The notes beneath the pieces were generated by a model. It worked only from the letters and a program-made list of their open reading frames with translations, had not been told where the DNA came from and made no database searches. The position numbers and the translations under genes were made by a program. A stretch of DNA of 64,000 nucleotides. It comes from Serratia nevei (lineage in GTDB: Bacteria > Pseudomonadota > Gammaproteobacteria > Enterobacterales > Enterobacteriaceae). Below are positions 52,430 through 61,010 of the stretch, in pieces. The stretch covers positions 4,216,001 to 4,280,000 of the forward strand of contig NZ_CP149940.1 of assembly GCF_037948395.1 (NCBI RefSeq), read 5' to 3'. Each line of letters begins with the position of its first letter. The first letter of the stretch is position 1.

Positions 52430-53026
52430 ATGTACCGCAGAGATATTCCGGAGCAGCGTAAGGAGCAGCTGATTAACGCCGCCTTCGAGACCATTAACGT
52501 CGTCGGGCTGGCCGGCGTCACCCTGTCTCAGGTGGCGAAAGAAGCCGGGCTGTCGACCGGCATCGTCAGCCACTATTTTGGCGATAAAGAGGGGTTGCTG
52601 AGCGCCACCATGCGCAAAATCCTGCGCGATCTGCGCGACGCAGTGGCCGAATGCCGCGCGCAGGCGGCGAGCGACAGCCAGTCACAGCTGTTCGCCATTA
52701 TCCAGGGCAACTTCCATCCCAGCCAAACCAACGCCGTGTCCATGCGCGCCTGGCTCGACTTCTGGGCCGCCAGCATGCACCAGCCGGTGCTGCGCCGCCT
52801 GCAGCGCGCCAACGATCGGCGACTCTATTCCAACATTTGCTGCCAGTTCCGCCGCGAGCTGCCGCTGCGGCAGGCGCGTGATGCCGCGCGCGGGCTGGCG
52901 GCCATGATCGATGGGCTCTGGCTGCGCGGCAGCCTGGCCGGCGACGAGACAGACCTGAAGCAGGACTGCCGCATCGCCTGCGACTACGTGGCACAGCGGC
53001 TCAATGCCGCGCAGCCGCTGGGGTGA
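52430..53026 (+). CDS. BetI-like TetR-family repressor
   Basis: 198 residues. N-terminal TetR HTH (KEQLINAAFETINVVGLAGVTLSQVAKEAGLSTGIVSHYFGDKEGLLSATM) nearly identical in pattern to BetI, and a ligand domain with the BetI hallmark MRAWLDFWAASMHQPVLRRLQ and GLAAMIDGLWLRGSLAG. E. coli BetI responds to choline. Here no betA or betB is nearby, so it appears dedicated to the divergent carrier; it may be a BetI paralogue with another quaternary-amine ligand. Start chosen at 52430, 40 bases beyond the operator. Confidence 0.85.
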   Translation: MYRRDIPEQRKEQLINAAFETINVVGLAGVTLSQVAKEAGLSTGIVSHYFGDKEGLLSATMRKILRDLRDAVAECRAQAASDSQSQLFAIIQGNFHPSQTNAVSMRAWLDFWAASMHQPVLRRLQRANDRRLYSNICCQFRRELPLRQARDAARGLAAMIDGLWLRGSLAGDETDLKQDCRIACDYVAQRLNAAQPLG

Positions 53027-53035
53027 ACGCCCTCG

Positions 53036-54808
53036 TCAGCGCGATTCCTGCTCTTCGCTGTACTGGGTTTGCCACATCGCGGCGTAGCGGCCGTTCGCGG
53101 CCAGCAGCGCCTCGTGCCCCCCGCGCTCGACGATCGCCCCCGCTTCCAGCACGATGATCTCATCGGCGTCCACCACGGTGGAGAGCCGGTGGGCGATCAC
53201 CAGCGTGGTGTGGTTGCGGCTCACCTCGCGCAGGTGCCCCTGGATTTCGCGTTCGGTCTGGGTATCCAGCGCGCTGGTCGCCTCGTCGAACACCAGGATG
53301 GCCGGATTTTTCAGAATGGTGCGCGCGATCGCCACCCGCTGCTTTTCACCACCCGACAGCTTCAGCCCGCGCTCGCCCACCCGGGTGTCGTAACCGTCGG
53401 GCAGACCGACGATAAAATCATGGATATGCGCCAGCCGCGCCGCCCGCTCGATTTCTTCATCACTGGAGCCGGTTTTGCCGTAGCCGATGTTGTAGCGCAG
53501 CGTATCGTTGAACAGCACCGTATCCTGCGGCACGATGCCGATCGCCTGCCGCAGGCTGGCCTGGGTCAGCTGGCGAATGTCCTGGCCGTCGAGGGTAATG
53601 GCGCCGCTCTGCACGTCGTAGAAGCGGAACAGCAGGCGCGACAGCGTGGACTTGCCCGCGCCGGAGGCGCCGACCACCGCCACCGTGTGGCCCGCCGGAA
53701 TGGTAAAACTCACCTGCTTGAGGATCGGCCGGCGCGTGTCGTAACCGAAGCTGACCGCATCGAACCGCACTTCGCCGCGATCGAGGCGCAGCGGCTGCGC
53801 ATCCGGGCTATCGACGATTTCACGCTTTTCCTGCAGCAGATCGAACATGTTCTCCATGTCGATCAGCGCCTGGCGCACCTCGGAATAAATAAAGCCGAAG
53901 AAGTTCAGCGGCTGATACAGCTGCAGCAGGTAGGCGTTGACCAGCACGAAGTCGCCGACCGTCATCGTCCCCTGCGTAATGCCCTGCGCCGCCATGGCCA
54001 TCATCACGATCAGTCCGATCGAAATAATGGCGGTTTGCCCCAGGTTGATCGCCGTAAAACTGAATTGGTTCTTGATGGCCGCGTATTCGTACAGCCGGCG
54101 CGACAGGTCGAAACGCTCGGCCTCGAACTCTTCATTGCCGAAGTACTTTACGGTCTCATAGTTCAGCAGGCTGTCGATGGATTTGCTGTTGGCGTCGGCG
54201 TTGGCCTTGTTGAGCTCGCGGCGAAAGCGGGTGCGCCAGCTGACCGCCAGCACGGTAAACAGGATGTAGCAGCCGACCGTCGTCAGGATCGCCAGCGCGA
54301 ACCAGCCGTTCAGCATATGCCACATGATCGCCGTGACCAGCGAGAGCTCGAACAGGATCGGCACGATGGAGAACAGCAGCCGCGACAGCACCGTGGACAC
54401 CGCCTGGGTGCCGCGCTCGATGGACAACGACAGCCCGCCGGTCTGGCGCTCCAGATGGAAGCGCAGACTCAGCGCATGCAGCTGGCGAAACACCCGCACG
54501 CCCAGCAGGCGCGTGGCGTTCTGGCTGACGTGGATGAACATCACGTTGCGCAGTTCCTCAAACAGCGCGCCGCCCACCCGCGCCACGCCGTAGGCGACGA
54601 TCAGCCCCAGCGGCACCGCCAGCATTTTCGCCGTCTCGCCGCTCAGCGCATCGACCATCGCTTTGTAGGCCAGCGGCACCAGCGTGGTGCTGACCTTGGC
54701 CGCCACCATGAACACGAAGGCCACCACCAGATACCCCCGCAGGCGCGGGTTGTCTTTCGGCCACAGGTAGGGCAGCAGGAATTTCAGCAAACGGGAACGA
54801 TCCATCAT
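53036..54808 (-). CDS. Atm1/HMT1-type ABC exporter
   Basis: 591 residues: six-helix exporter domain followed by ATPase (Walker A GASGAGKST, signature LSGGEKQRVAIARTIL, Walker B ILVFDEATSALD). The membrane domain shows Atm1-specific stretches (TLVPLAYKAMVDALSG, SLSIERGTQAVSTVLSRLLFSIVPILFE, SIDSLLNYETVKYFGNEEFEAERFD, QPLNFFGFIYSEVRQALIDMENMF). Members export glutathione conjugates or persulfides and confer heavy-metal tolerance, or feed cytosolic Fe-S assembly. Two start codons lie side by side (54808, 54805). It is single-gene; the exact substrate is inferred from family. Confidence 0.88.
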   Translation of the reverse strand: MMDRSRLLKFLLPYLWPKDNPRLRGYLVVAFVFMVAAKVSTTLVPLAYKAMVDALSGETAKMLAVPLGLIVAYGVARVGGALFEELRNVMFIHVSQNATRLLGVRVFRQLHALSLRFHLERQTGGLSLSIERGTQAVSTVLSRLLFSIVPILFELSLVTAIMWHMLNGWFALAILTTVGCYILFTVLAVSWRTRFRRELNKANADANSKSIDSLLNYETVKYFGNEEFEAERFDLSRRLYEYAAIKNQFSFTAINLGQTAIISIGLIVMMAMAAQGITQGTMTVGDFVLVNAYLLQLYQPLNFFGFIYSEVRQALIDMENMFDLLQEKREIVDSPDAQPLRLDRGEVRFDAVSFGYDTRRPILKQVSFTIPAGHTVAVVGASGAGKSTLSRLLFRFYDVQSGAITLDGQDIRQLTQASLRQAIGIVPQDTVLFNDTLRYNIGYGKTGSSDEEIERAARLAHIHDFIVGLPDGYDTRVGERGLKLSGGEKQRVAIARTILKNPAILVFDEATSALDTQTEREIQGHLREVSRNHTTLVIAHRLSTVVDADEIIVLEAGAIVERGGHEALLAANGRYAAMWQTQYSEEQESR

Positions 54809-54986
54809 GTAATATTCATCTTCTCGGTCGGGATCGCGGCACACGGCCGCGCGGGGGTTATGAGTTTGGCCTGGCCGGCGGCAAACGCCGCAGCCATCCC
54901 GTTGTCCTGCGGCGGCAACTCAGCATCATCCGTCAGGAGAAGCGGCGGCGGCTCGGGCAAAGTTCAGGCATGGAGGAGACAATCAC

Positions 54987-55844
54987 ATGACCCAGACGTA
55001 TGCAAAGCGCTTTGCGCAGGTCTTTGACTATATCGATCGCCACCTGGACGAGGCGCTCACCGTCGAAAAACTGAGCGAAGTGGCCCACTTTTCGCGCTTT
55101 CACTTTCAACGCCAGTTTAGCGCGTATTGCGGCATCTCGGTGTGGCGTTATATCCAGTGGATGAGGCTCAAACGCGCCTCGTACCGCCTGGCGTATAACC
55201 CGCTGGAGCCGGTGATTGACATCGCGCTGGACGCCGGTTTTCAAAACCCGGAGTCCTTCAGCCGCGCCTTCAAACAGGCGTTCAGCCAAACGCCAAGCCA
55301 GTTTCGCAAACGGCCGGCCTGGATCGATTGGCAACAGCGCTTTCCCGAGCCGAAACACAAAAGGAAACAACCCATGAAGGTAGACATTGTCGACTTCCCG
55401 GCCACGCCGGTGGCGATGATCGAACATCGCGGCCCGTCCGCGCTGGTCAACGAAACCGCCGCGCGCTTTATCGAGTGGCGCAAAACCAGCGGCCTGTCGC
55501 CGGTCAGAAGCAGCCGTACTTTCGGCATCGCACCGCACGATCCGGCCACCACCGAAGCGCAGGACTTCCGCTTCTTCATTTGCGGCGAGGTTACTGCGCC
55601 GATCCCCGAGGACAACGCCTTCGGCGTGGTGAACAGCACGCTGCCGGCCGGGCGCTGCGCGCTGCTGCGCCATCACGGCTCGCTGGATGGGCTCTCGGAA
55701 AGTGCCCATTATCTGTACCGCGAGTGGTTGCCGGCCAGCGGCGAGGAGCTGCGCGATTTTCCGCTCTATTTCCACTACCACAACTTCGTGCACGAAGTGG
55801 CGGAATATGAACTGGTGACCGATCTTTACCTGCCGCTGAAGTAA
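54987..55844 (+). CDS. AraC-family regulator with GyrI-like effector domain (Rob-like)
   Basis: 285 residues. The N-terminal AraC DNA-binding domain has two HTHs (DRHLDEALTVEKLSEVAHFSRFHFQRQFSAY, and IDIALDAGFQNPESFSRAFKQAFSQTPSQFR, residues about 16-105). After a basic linker comes a GyrI-like small-molecule domain (about 130-285: VDIVDFPATPVAMIEHRGP, ALLRHHGSLDG). Same domain order as Rob. It lies divergent from the Atm1-type exporter, with 178 bases between, which makes that exporter a plausible target. Confidence 0.86.
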   Translation: MTQTYAKRFAQVFDYIDRHLDEALTVEKLSEVAHFSRFHFQRQFSAYCGISVWRYIQWMRLKRASYRLAYNPLEPVIDIALDAGFQNPESFSRAFKQAFSQTPSQFRKRPAWIDWQQRFPEPKHKRKQPMKVDIVDFPATPVAMIEHRGPSALVNETAARFIEWRKTSGLSPVRSSRTFGIAPHDPATTEAQDFRFFICGEVTAPIPEDNAFGVVNSTLPAGRCALLRHHGSLDGLSESAHYLYREWLPASGEELRDFPLYFHYHNFVHEVAEYELVTDLYLPLK

Positions 55845-55849
55845 CTGAC

Positions 55850-55873
55850 ATCTGGCTCCGCAAGGAGCCAGAT
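55850..55873. terminator. Bidirectional hairpin between AraC-type gene and actS
   Basis: A perfect 10-bp stem ATCTGGCTCC/GGAGCCAGAT around GCAA fills the 34-base gap between convergent stop codons. T-runs are short, but placement strongly suggests a shared terminator. Confidence 0.65.
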
Positions 55874-55878
55874 TGACG

Positions 55879-56634
55879 TTAACAGGACGGCGACGAACCT
55901 TGCGGCGGCAGATAGCGCTGCGGATCGAGCGCGGTCGCGCGGTAGCGGATCTGGAAGTGCAGGAACACCGAATCGGTGCCGGTGCTGCCCATGGTGCCGA
56001 TCTTCTGCCCCGCCTTCACATCCTGGCCGTTGCGCACCAGCGTGGTGTCGTTGTGCGCATAGGCGGTAATAAAGTCTTCGCCGTGCTTAATCATGATCAG
56101 GTTGCCGTAGCCGCGCAGCTGGTTGCCGACGTACACCACTTTGCCCTTGGCGGAAGCGTAGATCGGCTGGCCGCGTTTGCCGGCGATGTCGATGCCCTTG
56201 TTGCCGCCATCTGAATTGGAGTAGGCCTGCACGATCCGGCCGCTGGTCGGCCAACGCCAACAGCGGGCAGCGCCCGGCGGCGGCGTTTGCTTGGCGATCG
56301 CGGCGGAAGAAGAAGAGGTTTTACGGCGCGTGGCGGCGGTTTTGGTCGGTGCGCTGCCGCTCAGCCGCAGTTTCTGCCCCACTTCCAGGCTATAGGGCGG
56401 GCGTATCTTGTTGATTCTGGCGAGATCGCTGACTTCGCTGTCGGTGATCCAGGCAATGTAGTACAGCGTATCGCCCCGTTTGACGGTGTAGGACTTGCCG
56501 GTGTAGCTGCCCTTCGGCAGTTTGTCGTAATCGCGGTTGTAGGTGTTTTTACCCGAACACCCGGCCAACAACAGCCCCAATGTCAGACACACCGCGATGC
56601 GGCGCCACCCAGCCCATTTGCTTCCTGTGCTCAA
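55879..56634 (-). CDS. actS: ActS (YgeR) LysM/LytM lipoprotein, amidase activator
   Basis: 251 residues. Lipoprotein signal with lipobox LLAGC (Cys26), LysM domain at about 46-93 (KSYTVKRGDTLYYIAWITDSEVSDLARINKI), Ser/Thr-rich linker, and a LytM/M23 domain (about 125-245). The metal site is degenerate: the first His is replaced in GNKGIDIAG, while TAYAHND and LHFQIRY remain, so it should not cut peptidoglycan itself. E. coli ActS is such a LytM factor, activating the amidase AmiC in the envelope. The shared architecture and the match to YgeR support this call over NlpD. Confidence 0.85.
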   Translation of the reverse strand: MSTGSKWAGWRRIAVCLTLGLLLAGCSGKNTYNRDYDKLPKGSYTGKSYTVKRGDTLYYIAWITDSEVSDLARINKIRPPYSLEVGQKLRLSGSAPTKTAATRRKTSSSSAAIAKQTPPPGAARCWRWPTSGRIVQAYSNSDGGNKGIDIAGKRGQPIYASAKGKVVYVGNQLRGYGNLIMIKHGEDFITAYAHNDTTLVRNGQDVKAGQKIGTMGSTGTDSVFLHFQIRYRATALDPQRYLPPQGSSPSC

Positions 56635-56783
56635 ATCCAGTCCTCAGTCGTCGTTTCGGTTCTGATACGCGTCAGCCGCACAGTGTAACATTTGCGCCGG
56701 GTCAGTCAAAAACCCCCAGACGGTCTATGCTAAACAGGTAAGGATGACTGATTAATTACCCAACGACGAAATGGAGTACTGTC

Positions 56784-57353
56784 ATGTTGAACCTCGACCG
56801 CAATAATCTGCCCCTCCTGAGCGAAGAACTGCTCAAAAAGCAACGCACCACCCTGCTGATCATCGCCTTCCTGCTGCTGGCGGGCGGGATACTGTGCCTG
56901 GTCAATCCTTTCGCCTCCGGCGCAGCGCTGAGCATCGTGGTCGGCATCCTGCTGCTGTTGAGCGGCGCCGGGCTGATTATCGCCATGATCGCTAACCGGG
57001 CACAGAATACCTGGCCGATGATCGGCGGCATTTTGCTGGGCGTGGCCTACCTGATTATCGGCTATGTGTTCATCACCAGTCCGCTGGCGGGCATTCTGGC
57101 GCTGGCGGTGTACCTCGCCGTGCTGTTCGCGCTTGGCGGCATCGCTCGCCTGGCAGCGGGCTACATGCGCCGCGGGCTGCCGGGCAACTGGCTGCAGTTC
57201 GTTATCGGCGTGCTCGACTTGATCATCGCCTGGATGCTGATCGGCTCAGGCCCGGCGGCATCGGTCACGCTGGTGACGGCCATCGTCGGCATCGAGATGC
57301 TGGTCAGCTCCTTTGCGCTGTTCCAGGCGGCGAATCTGTTTAAACGCGCCTGA
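56784..57353 (+). CDS. hdeD: HdeD-family membrane protein
   Basis: 189 residues with about six hydrophobic helices in three similar hairpins (TTLLIIAFLLLAGGILCLVNP, ALSIVVGILLLLSGAGLIIAMI, MIGGILLGVAYLIIGYVFITSP and so on). The repeated GG-x-L pattern is typical of HdeD, an inner-membrane protein linked to acid resistance at high cell density in E. coli. No hdeA or hdeB is adjacent. A perfect hairpin follows 7 bases after the stop. Confidence 0.85.
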   Translation: MLNLDRNNLPLLSEELLKKQRTTLLIIAFLLLAGGILCLVNPFASGAALSIVVGILLLLSGAGLIIAMIANRAQNTWPMIGGILLGVAYLIIGYVFITSPLAGILALAVYLAVLFALGGIARLAAGYMRRGLPGNWLQFVIGVLDLIIAWMLIGSGPAASVTLVTAIVGIEMLVSSFALFQAANLFKRA

Positions 57354-57360
57354 CGCTACC

Positions 57361-57378
57361 GGCCCGCCGCCGCGGGCC
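57361..57378 (+). terminator. Hairpin after hdeD
   Basis: GGCCCGC (57361-57367) pairs with GCGGGCC (57372-57378) around CGCC, directly downstream of the hdeD stop. Only scattered T residues follow. Confidence 0.5.
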
Positions 57379-57488
57379 TCATCGCTTTCGTTGTTTCCAG
57401 ACAAAACACGGCGATACCCCCTCTGCTTGTCCGTGGTTATCTTCATCGGTAAGTGCCAATATAGGCGCAGACAAGGGAGCTGAAACCG

Positions 57489-57827
57489 ATGACAACCCAT
57501 TCCAACCCGTTGAACTCGCGGGAAGTCTGCCTGCAATTACGCCACTTCAATCAGGTAATCGGGCAACAATGCCGCAATATGGCGCGCCAAAAAACCACCT
57601 GCCCATGCTGCCTGACGGACATTGCCACCGGCTGCGACGCCGGTATCAAACTATGCGGGCAACAGTTAGCCAAACCCAGCCCGCAAACCCCGTTATTCCA
57701 GCAGATTCGCAACTTGCTGCTCGATCTGCGCGCCGAAGCGAAAGGGGTTCGCCGAATCGAGACGCTTAATCGCACCAACAACGAAATATCCTGGCTGTTG
57801 CGCGAGCTGTATTTCGAGACGTTCTGA
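57489..57827 (+). CDS. Cys-rich small protein of unknown function
   Basis: 112 residues, no signal peptide or membrane segment. Six Cys, including a CPCC motif (KTTCPCCLTDIATGCDAG) and further Cys at GQQCRNM, CLQLRHF and IKLCGQQL, which could bind a metal or a cluster. The C-terminal half is helical and amphipathic (FQQIRNLLLDLRAEAKGVRRIETLNRTNNEISWLLRELYF). AAGGGAGCTG upstream supports the start at 57489. I do not recognise the family. Confidence 0.68.
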   Translation: MTTHSNPLNSREVCLQLRHFNQVIGQQCRNMARQKTTCPCCLTDIATGCDAGIKLCGQQLAKPSPQTPLFQQIRNLLLDLRAEAKGVRRIETLNRTNNEISWLLRELYFETF

Positions 57828-57847
57828 CCCCGCCTTTGTCGGGGCAG

Positions 57848-58297
57848 CTAAAGCGCCAGACTGTAGTAATGTTCTTCCTTTTCAATCTTGCCGGTAAAGC
57901 GAAAGCCGAAGGTGAGATACAGGCTTTTGGCGACGAGATTATGTTCATCAATCATTAGCGTCACCTGCTCTATGCCGTGCAACCTAAAATCCGCGAGTAT
58001 CGCGGCGAAGCTCTCACGCCCCAATCCCTGCCCCATAAACTTATGGTCAAGCATATAGCGACACAGCTCGGCCTCATGTGGGTTATGCGGCCAGCACTTG
58101 TACATGAAAAAACCGATGAGCTCGCCGTCGCGGTAAAGCGCGCGGGGCTGGCATTCCGGAAAAAACGCCGCCTCGGAAATAGAGATGGCGTTACAGCAAA
58201 TAAACGCCTCGAACACGGTGCCAACGCCGTCTTGATTCGACGTCAGTTCGCACACGTCAAACAGGTTATCGCGGTTAATCTCGCGTATTTCAATCAT
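57848..58297 (-). CDS. GNAT-family N-acetyltransferase
   Basis: 149 residues of the Gcn5-related fold: IREINRDNLFDVCELTSNQDG at the N-terminus, central strand PRALYRDGELIGFFMY, acetyl-CoA pyrophosphate loop HKFMGQGLGRESF (Q/RxxGxG/A) and C-terminal VAKSLYLTFGFRFTGKIEKEEHYYSLAL. The N-terminus and terminal EEHYYSL resemble BltD/spermidine-type acetyltransferases. The start at 58297 (MIEIREINRDN) fits the family; the longer in-frame start does not. Substrate unproven. Confidence 0.85.
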   Translation of the reverse strand: MIEIREINRDNLFDVCELTSNQDGVGTVFEAFICCNAISISEAAFFPECQPRALYRDGELIGFFMYKCWPHNPHEAELCRYMLDHKFMGQGLGRESFAAILADFRLHGIEQVTLMIDEHNLVAKSLYLTFGFRFTGKIEKEEHYYSLAL

Positions 58298-58538
58298 AAC
58301 GGTATCCCAGTAGAAGTAAGCGGCGAACTCCAGCATTCACCCTGGCGCTAACCATTGCTCTGCAGTCAGCTCGCTACTTTAACGCATCGCCGCCGGCATA
58401 CAACGCTCCCACTGTTCACCCCACTTTACGACCGCCGTCACACCTCACCACCGCCAAATTGCGTTGGTTATAGAGTCGTCTACAATTCAATCGAATTACC
58501 CCCTACAACATCAGAAATTATTATTATTAGAGGTGATT

Positions 58539-59183
58539 ATGTTACAGAAACACGAAAACGTAATAAGTATGACTGTACTAAGCCCGCAAGCCACCCAACA
58601 ACTGATGCCTTCGTTTTCCTCCTTGCCCCACACGCAACACGCCGACGGCAAATATCGCCTGCGCCGTTATTCGGTCGTCAAATACCTCAACCCCAACGTC
58701 GCCGAAGTGGGGCCGCGTACCTTCATGCAGTCCGATCAGATCAACCACTTCCAGGGCAACGTGGTGCGCCGCTTCGAGCCTATCGACAGCGCCGTGCTGC
58801 AGAGCGCCGGCATGGCGGAGATGTGCAACCTGTTTGCCGAAAATAACGAACTGCCGGAGGGTGCCGAGATAGAGATCCACCAAATGCGCGTGGTCGCCAT
58901 CCAGAAAGATACGCTGGTGGCGCCGGAAGGCATTCACCAGGACGGTTTCGACCATATCGCCATGATCGCCATTCACCGGCACAACATCGTCGGCGGTGAA
59001 ATCATGCTGTACGACGACAGCCACCACGATCCCTTCTTTAAAAAAGCGCTGGCGGACGGTGAGGCCGTGTTGCTGGCAGACAGCAAACTGTGGCACAACG
59101 CCACGCCGATCAACGCCGTAAGCCCGAAAGAAGAAGGCTATCTGGATCTCTTCGTCCTCACCGCGCGGGGAGAGAAAGCATGA
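58539..59183 (+). CDS. Fe(II)/2-oxoglutarate dioxygenase, amino-acid hydroxylase type
   Basis: 214 residues of the 2OG-Fe_Oxy_2 group, which includes the Bacillus L-isoleucine dioxygenase. The iron ligands are His133 and Asp135 (EGIHQDGFDH) and the distal His186 (DSKLWHNATPI). Supporting features are RVVAIQKDTLVAPEGIHQDG and GGEIMLYDDSHHDPF. Members hydroxylate free aliphatic amino acids. AGAGG precedes the ATG at 58539. Its stop overlaps the start of a PLP enzyme (ATGA), so the two products should work in one pathway, hydroxylation followed or preceded by a PLP reaction. Confidence 0.86.
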   Translation: MLQKHENVISMTVLSPQATQQLMPSFSSLPHTQHADGKYRLRRYSVVKYLNPNVAEVGPRTFMQSDQINHFQGNVVRRFEPIDSAVLQSAGMAEMCNLFAENNELPEGAEIEIHQMRVVAIQKDTLVAPEGIHQDGFDHIAMIAIHRHNIVGGEIMLYDDSHHDPFFKKALADGEAVLLADSKLWHNATPINAVSPKEEGYLDLFVLTARGEKA

Positions 59184-60412
59184 CCTTTACGCCCGAGCTC
59201 GCCCGCGCCCAGTTCAGCGCCCTGTCCCAGCACATCGACGGCAAGCCGGCGATCTTTTTCGACGGCCCCGGCGGCGCACAGGTTTCACGGGGCGTGCTGG
59301 AAAAGATGACGGACTACCTGGGGAAATACAACGCCAACCTGGGCGGCCACTACTTCTCCAGCCGAGTCACCGGCGAAGTGATGGGCCAGGCGCGAGAATC
59401 GGTGCGCGCCTTGTTAAATGCGCCTTCGCCCGACAACATCGTTTTCGGCATGAATATGACCACGCTGACTTTCCATCTCAGCCGCATCATCAGCCGCGGC
59501 TGGCAGGCCGGCGATGAGGTCATCGTCACCGCGCTCGATCACTACGCCAACGTCTCCAGCTGGCAGCAGGCCGCCGCAGACCAAGGGGCCGTGGTGCATC
59601 AGATACCGCTGGAGAGCGCCGACTGCGCATTGGACGCCGCAAAGGTGTGTGAGCGCATCAACGCCAATACCCGCCTGGTGGCGGTCAGCTACGCCTCCAA
59701 CGTCACCGGCAGCATCGTCGATATCAAAACCATCGTCGAAGCTGCGCATCGGGTCGGCGCGCAGGTGTATGTCGACGCCGTGCACTATGCGCCGCATAAC
59801 CTGATTGACGTGCAGGCGCTGGGCTGTGATTTCCTGGTGTGCTCCGCCTACAAGTTCTTTGGCCCGCACGTCGGCATGGCCTATATCGCGCCGCAGTGGC
59901 TGCAACGCCTGCGGCCGTACAAAGTCGAGCCGGCCACCGATGTCGGCCCCGGCCGTTTCGAGACCGGCACGCAAAGCTTCGAGGCGCTGGCCGGCGTCGC
60001 GGCGGCGATCGACTATCTGGCGCAGTGGGGGACGCCGGGCGCGCCATTAAGGCAGCGTTTGCAGGAGAGTTTCGCCGCCTACCACCGGCATGAAGAGGCG
60101 CTGTGCCGCCACTTTTTGCAACGGCTGAAGCAACTCGACGGCGTGCGGCTCTACGGCCATTCACAGGCGGACAGCACGCGCCGCACGCCAACCTTCGCCC
60201 TGACCTTCAGCGGCCAGACGCCTGACGCGATCGCCCGCCGCCTGGGGCAGCACAACATCTGCGCCGGCAGCGGGCATTTCTATGCGCTGGGCCTGATCCA
60301 GCAGCTGGGGTTGCAAGACGGCGGCGTGCTGCGCATCGGCATGATGCACTACAACACCCAAGGCGAAATAGACACGCTGTTTAAGGTGATCGCCGAAGAT
60401 ATCCTCAGTTAA
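59180..60412 (+). CDS. Class V aminotransferase, cysteine-desulfurase-like, lacking catalytic Cys
   Basis: 410 residues, fold type I PLP enzyme. The PLP lysine is Lys225 (LVCSAYKFFGPHVG), with Asp199 (VYVDAVHYAPH) as pyridine-nitrogen partner and the phosphate loop MNMTTLTFHLSR. Where SufS and CsdA have GHHC, this protein has GSGHFYA, so the persulfide-forming Cys is replaced by Tyr. It belongs to the desulfurase-like group and probably does another PLP chemistry. The start overlaps the dioxygenase stop by 4 bases, so the two are coupled. Confidence 0.85.
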   Translation: MTFTPELARAQFSALSQHIDGKPAIFFDGPGGAQVSRGVLEKMTDYLGKYNANLGGHYFSSRVTGEVMGQARESVRALLNAPSPDNIVFGMNMTTLTFHLSRIISRGWQAGDEVIVTALDHYANVSSWQQAAADQGAVVHQIPLESADCALDAAKVCERINANTRLVAVSYASNVTGSIVDIKTIVEAAHRVGAQVYVDAVHYAPHNLIDVQALGCDFLVCSAYKFFGPHVGMAYIAPQWLQRLRPYKVEPATDVGPGRFETGTQSFEALAGVAAAIDYLAQWGTPGAPLRQRLQESFAAYHRHEEALCRHFLQRLKQLDGVRLYGHSQADSTRRTPTFALTFSGQTPDAIARRLGQHNICAGSGHFYALGLIQQLGLQDGGVLRIGMMHYNTQGEIDTLFKVIAEDILS

Positions 60413-60423
60413 CTCGCCACATC

Positions 60424-60449
60424 GGCCCGCTTACCTTATTGAGCGGGCC
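60424..60449 (+). terminator. Hairpin after the PLP-enzyme gene
   Basis: A perfect 8-bp stem GGCCCGCT/AGCGGGCC (60424-60431 with 60442-60449), 11 bases after the stop. No T-run, so terminator-like. Confidence 0.5.
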
Positions 60450-60507
60450 ATCGCGGCACGCTGGGGGTAGAATCAAGGGGATTTTATTTTAGAAATGGAT
60501 TTTTATT

Positions 60508-60855
60508 TTGCGAAAATATGCAGTTATCGCCGCCGCATTGATGATGTCTTCCTGTGCCACGCCGGAGAAATGGGAAGCGCAAACGGCAACCCCAACGCCC
60601 CTTGACGCGGCCAGAACCCACTGCCGGCAAGAAGCCGAACAGCGCTATCCCGTGAACCTGTCTTTGCACGCCAGCTCGCCGACCTTCTCCTCCATGACGA
60701 TCAACGGCACGGAGATCCCCAATGCCGGTGGCGGCGCTTTCCCCTCGGACAGCAATGAAATGCGCAGAACAGAATTCGTTAATGCCTGCATGAAATTGGA
60801 AGGATGGGAAAATAAAAATAAGGTGACGGGATTATTGGCATTTTTATTTAACTAA
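60508..60855 (+). CDS. Small lipoprotein of unknown function
   Basis: 115 residues from a TTG start. The lipoprotein signal MRKYAVIAAALMMSSC gives Cys16 as lipidated residue, followed by ATPEKWEAQ. Two further Cys (THCRQEAEQ, NACMKLEGW) could pair. The stretch SSPTFSSMTINGTEIPNAGG is Ser/Thr-rich. No better in-frame ATG exists and the ribosome site is poor, so translation may be weak. The family is not recognised; composition and lipobox support a real envelope protein. Confidence 0.66.
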   Translation: MRKYAVIAAALMMSSCATPEKWEAQTATPTPLDAARTHCRQEAEQRYPVNLSLHASSPTFSSMTINGTEIPNAGGGAFPSDSNEMRRTEFVNACMKLEGWENKNKVTGLLAFLFN

Positions 60856-61010
60856 CGGCAACACGGAATAACTCGAAATTACCGCACTCAGGCAGCGGTA
60901 ATTCCGCCCTATTGATCGACACCGACAGCCTGACTATTTTGCTACGATATAACAGGTTACACCTCTCCTCCATTCAGGGCGATAATCAAACAAATGGAAT
61001 AAATCAATTT

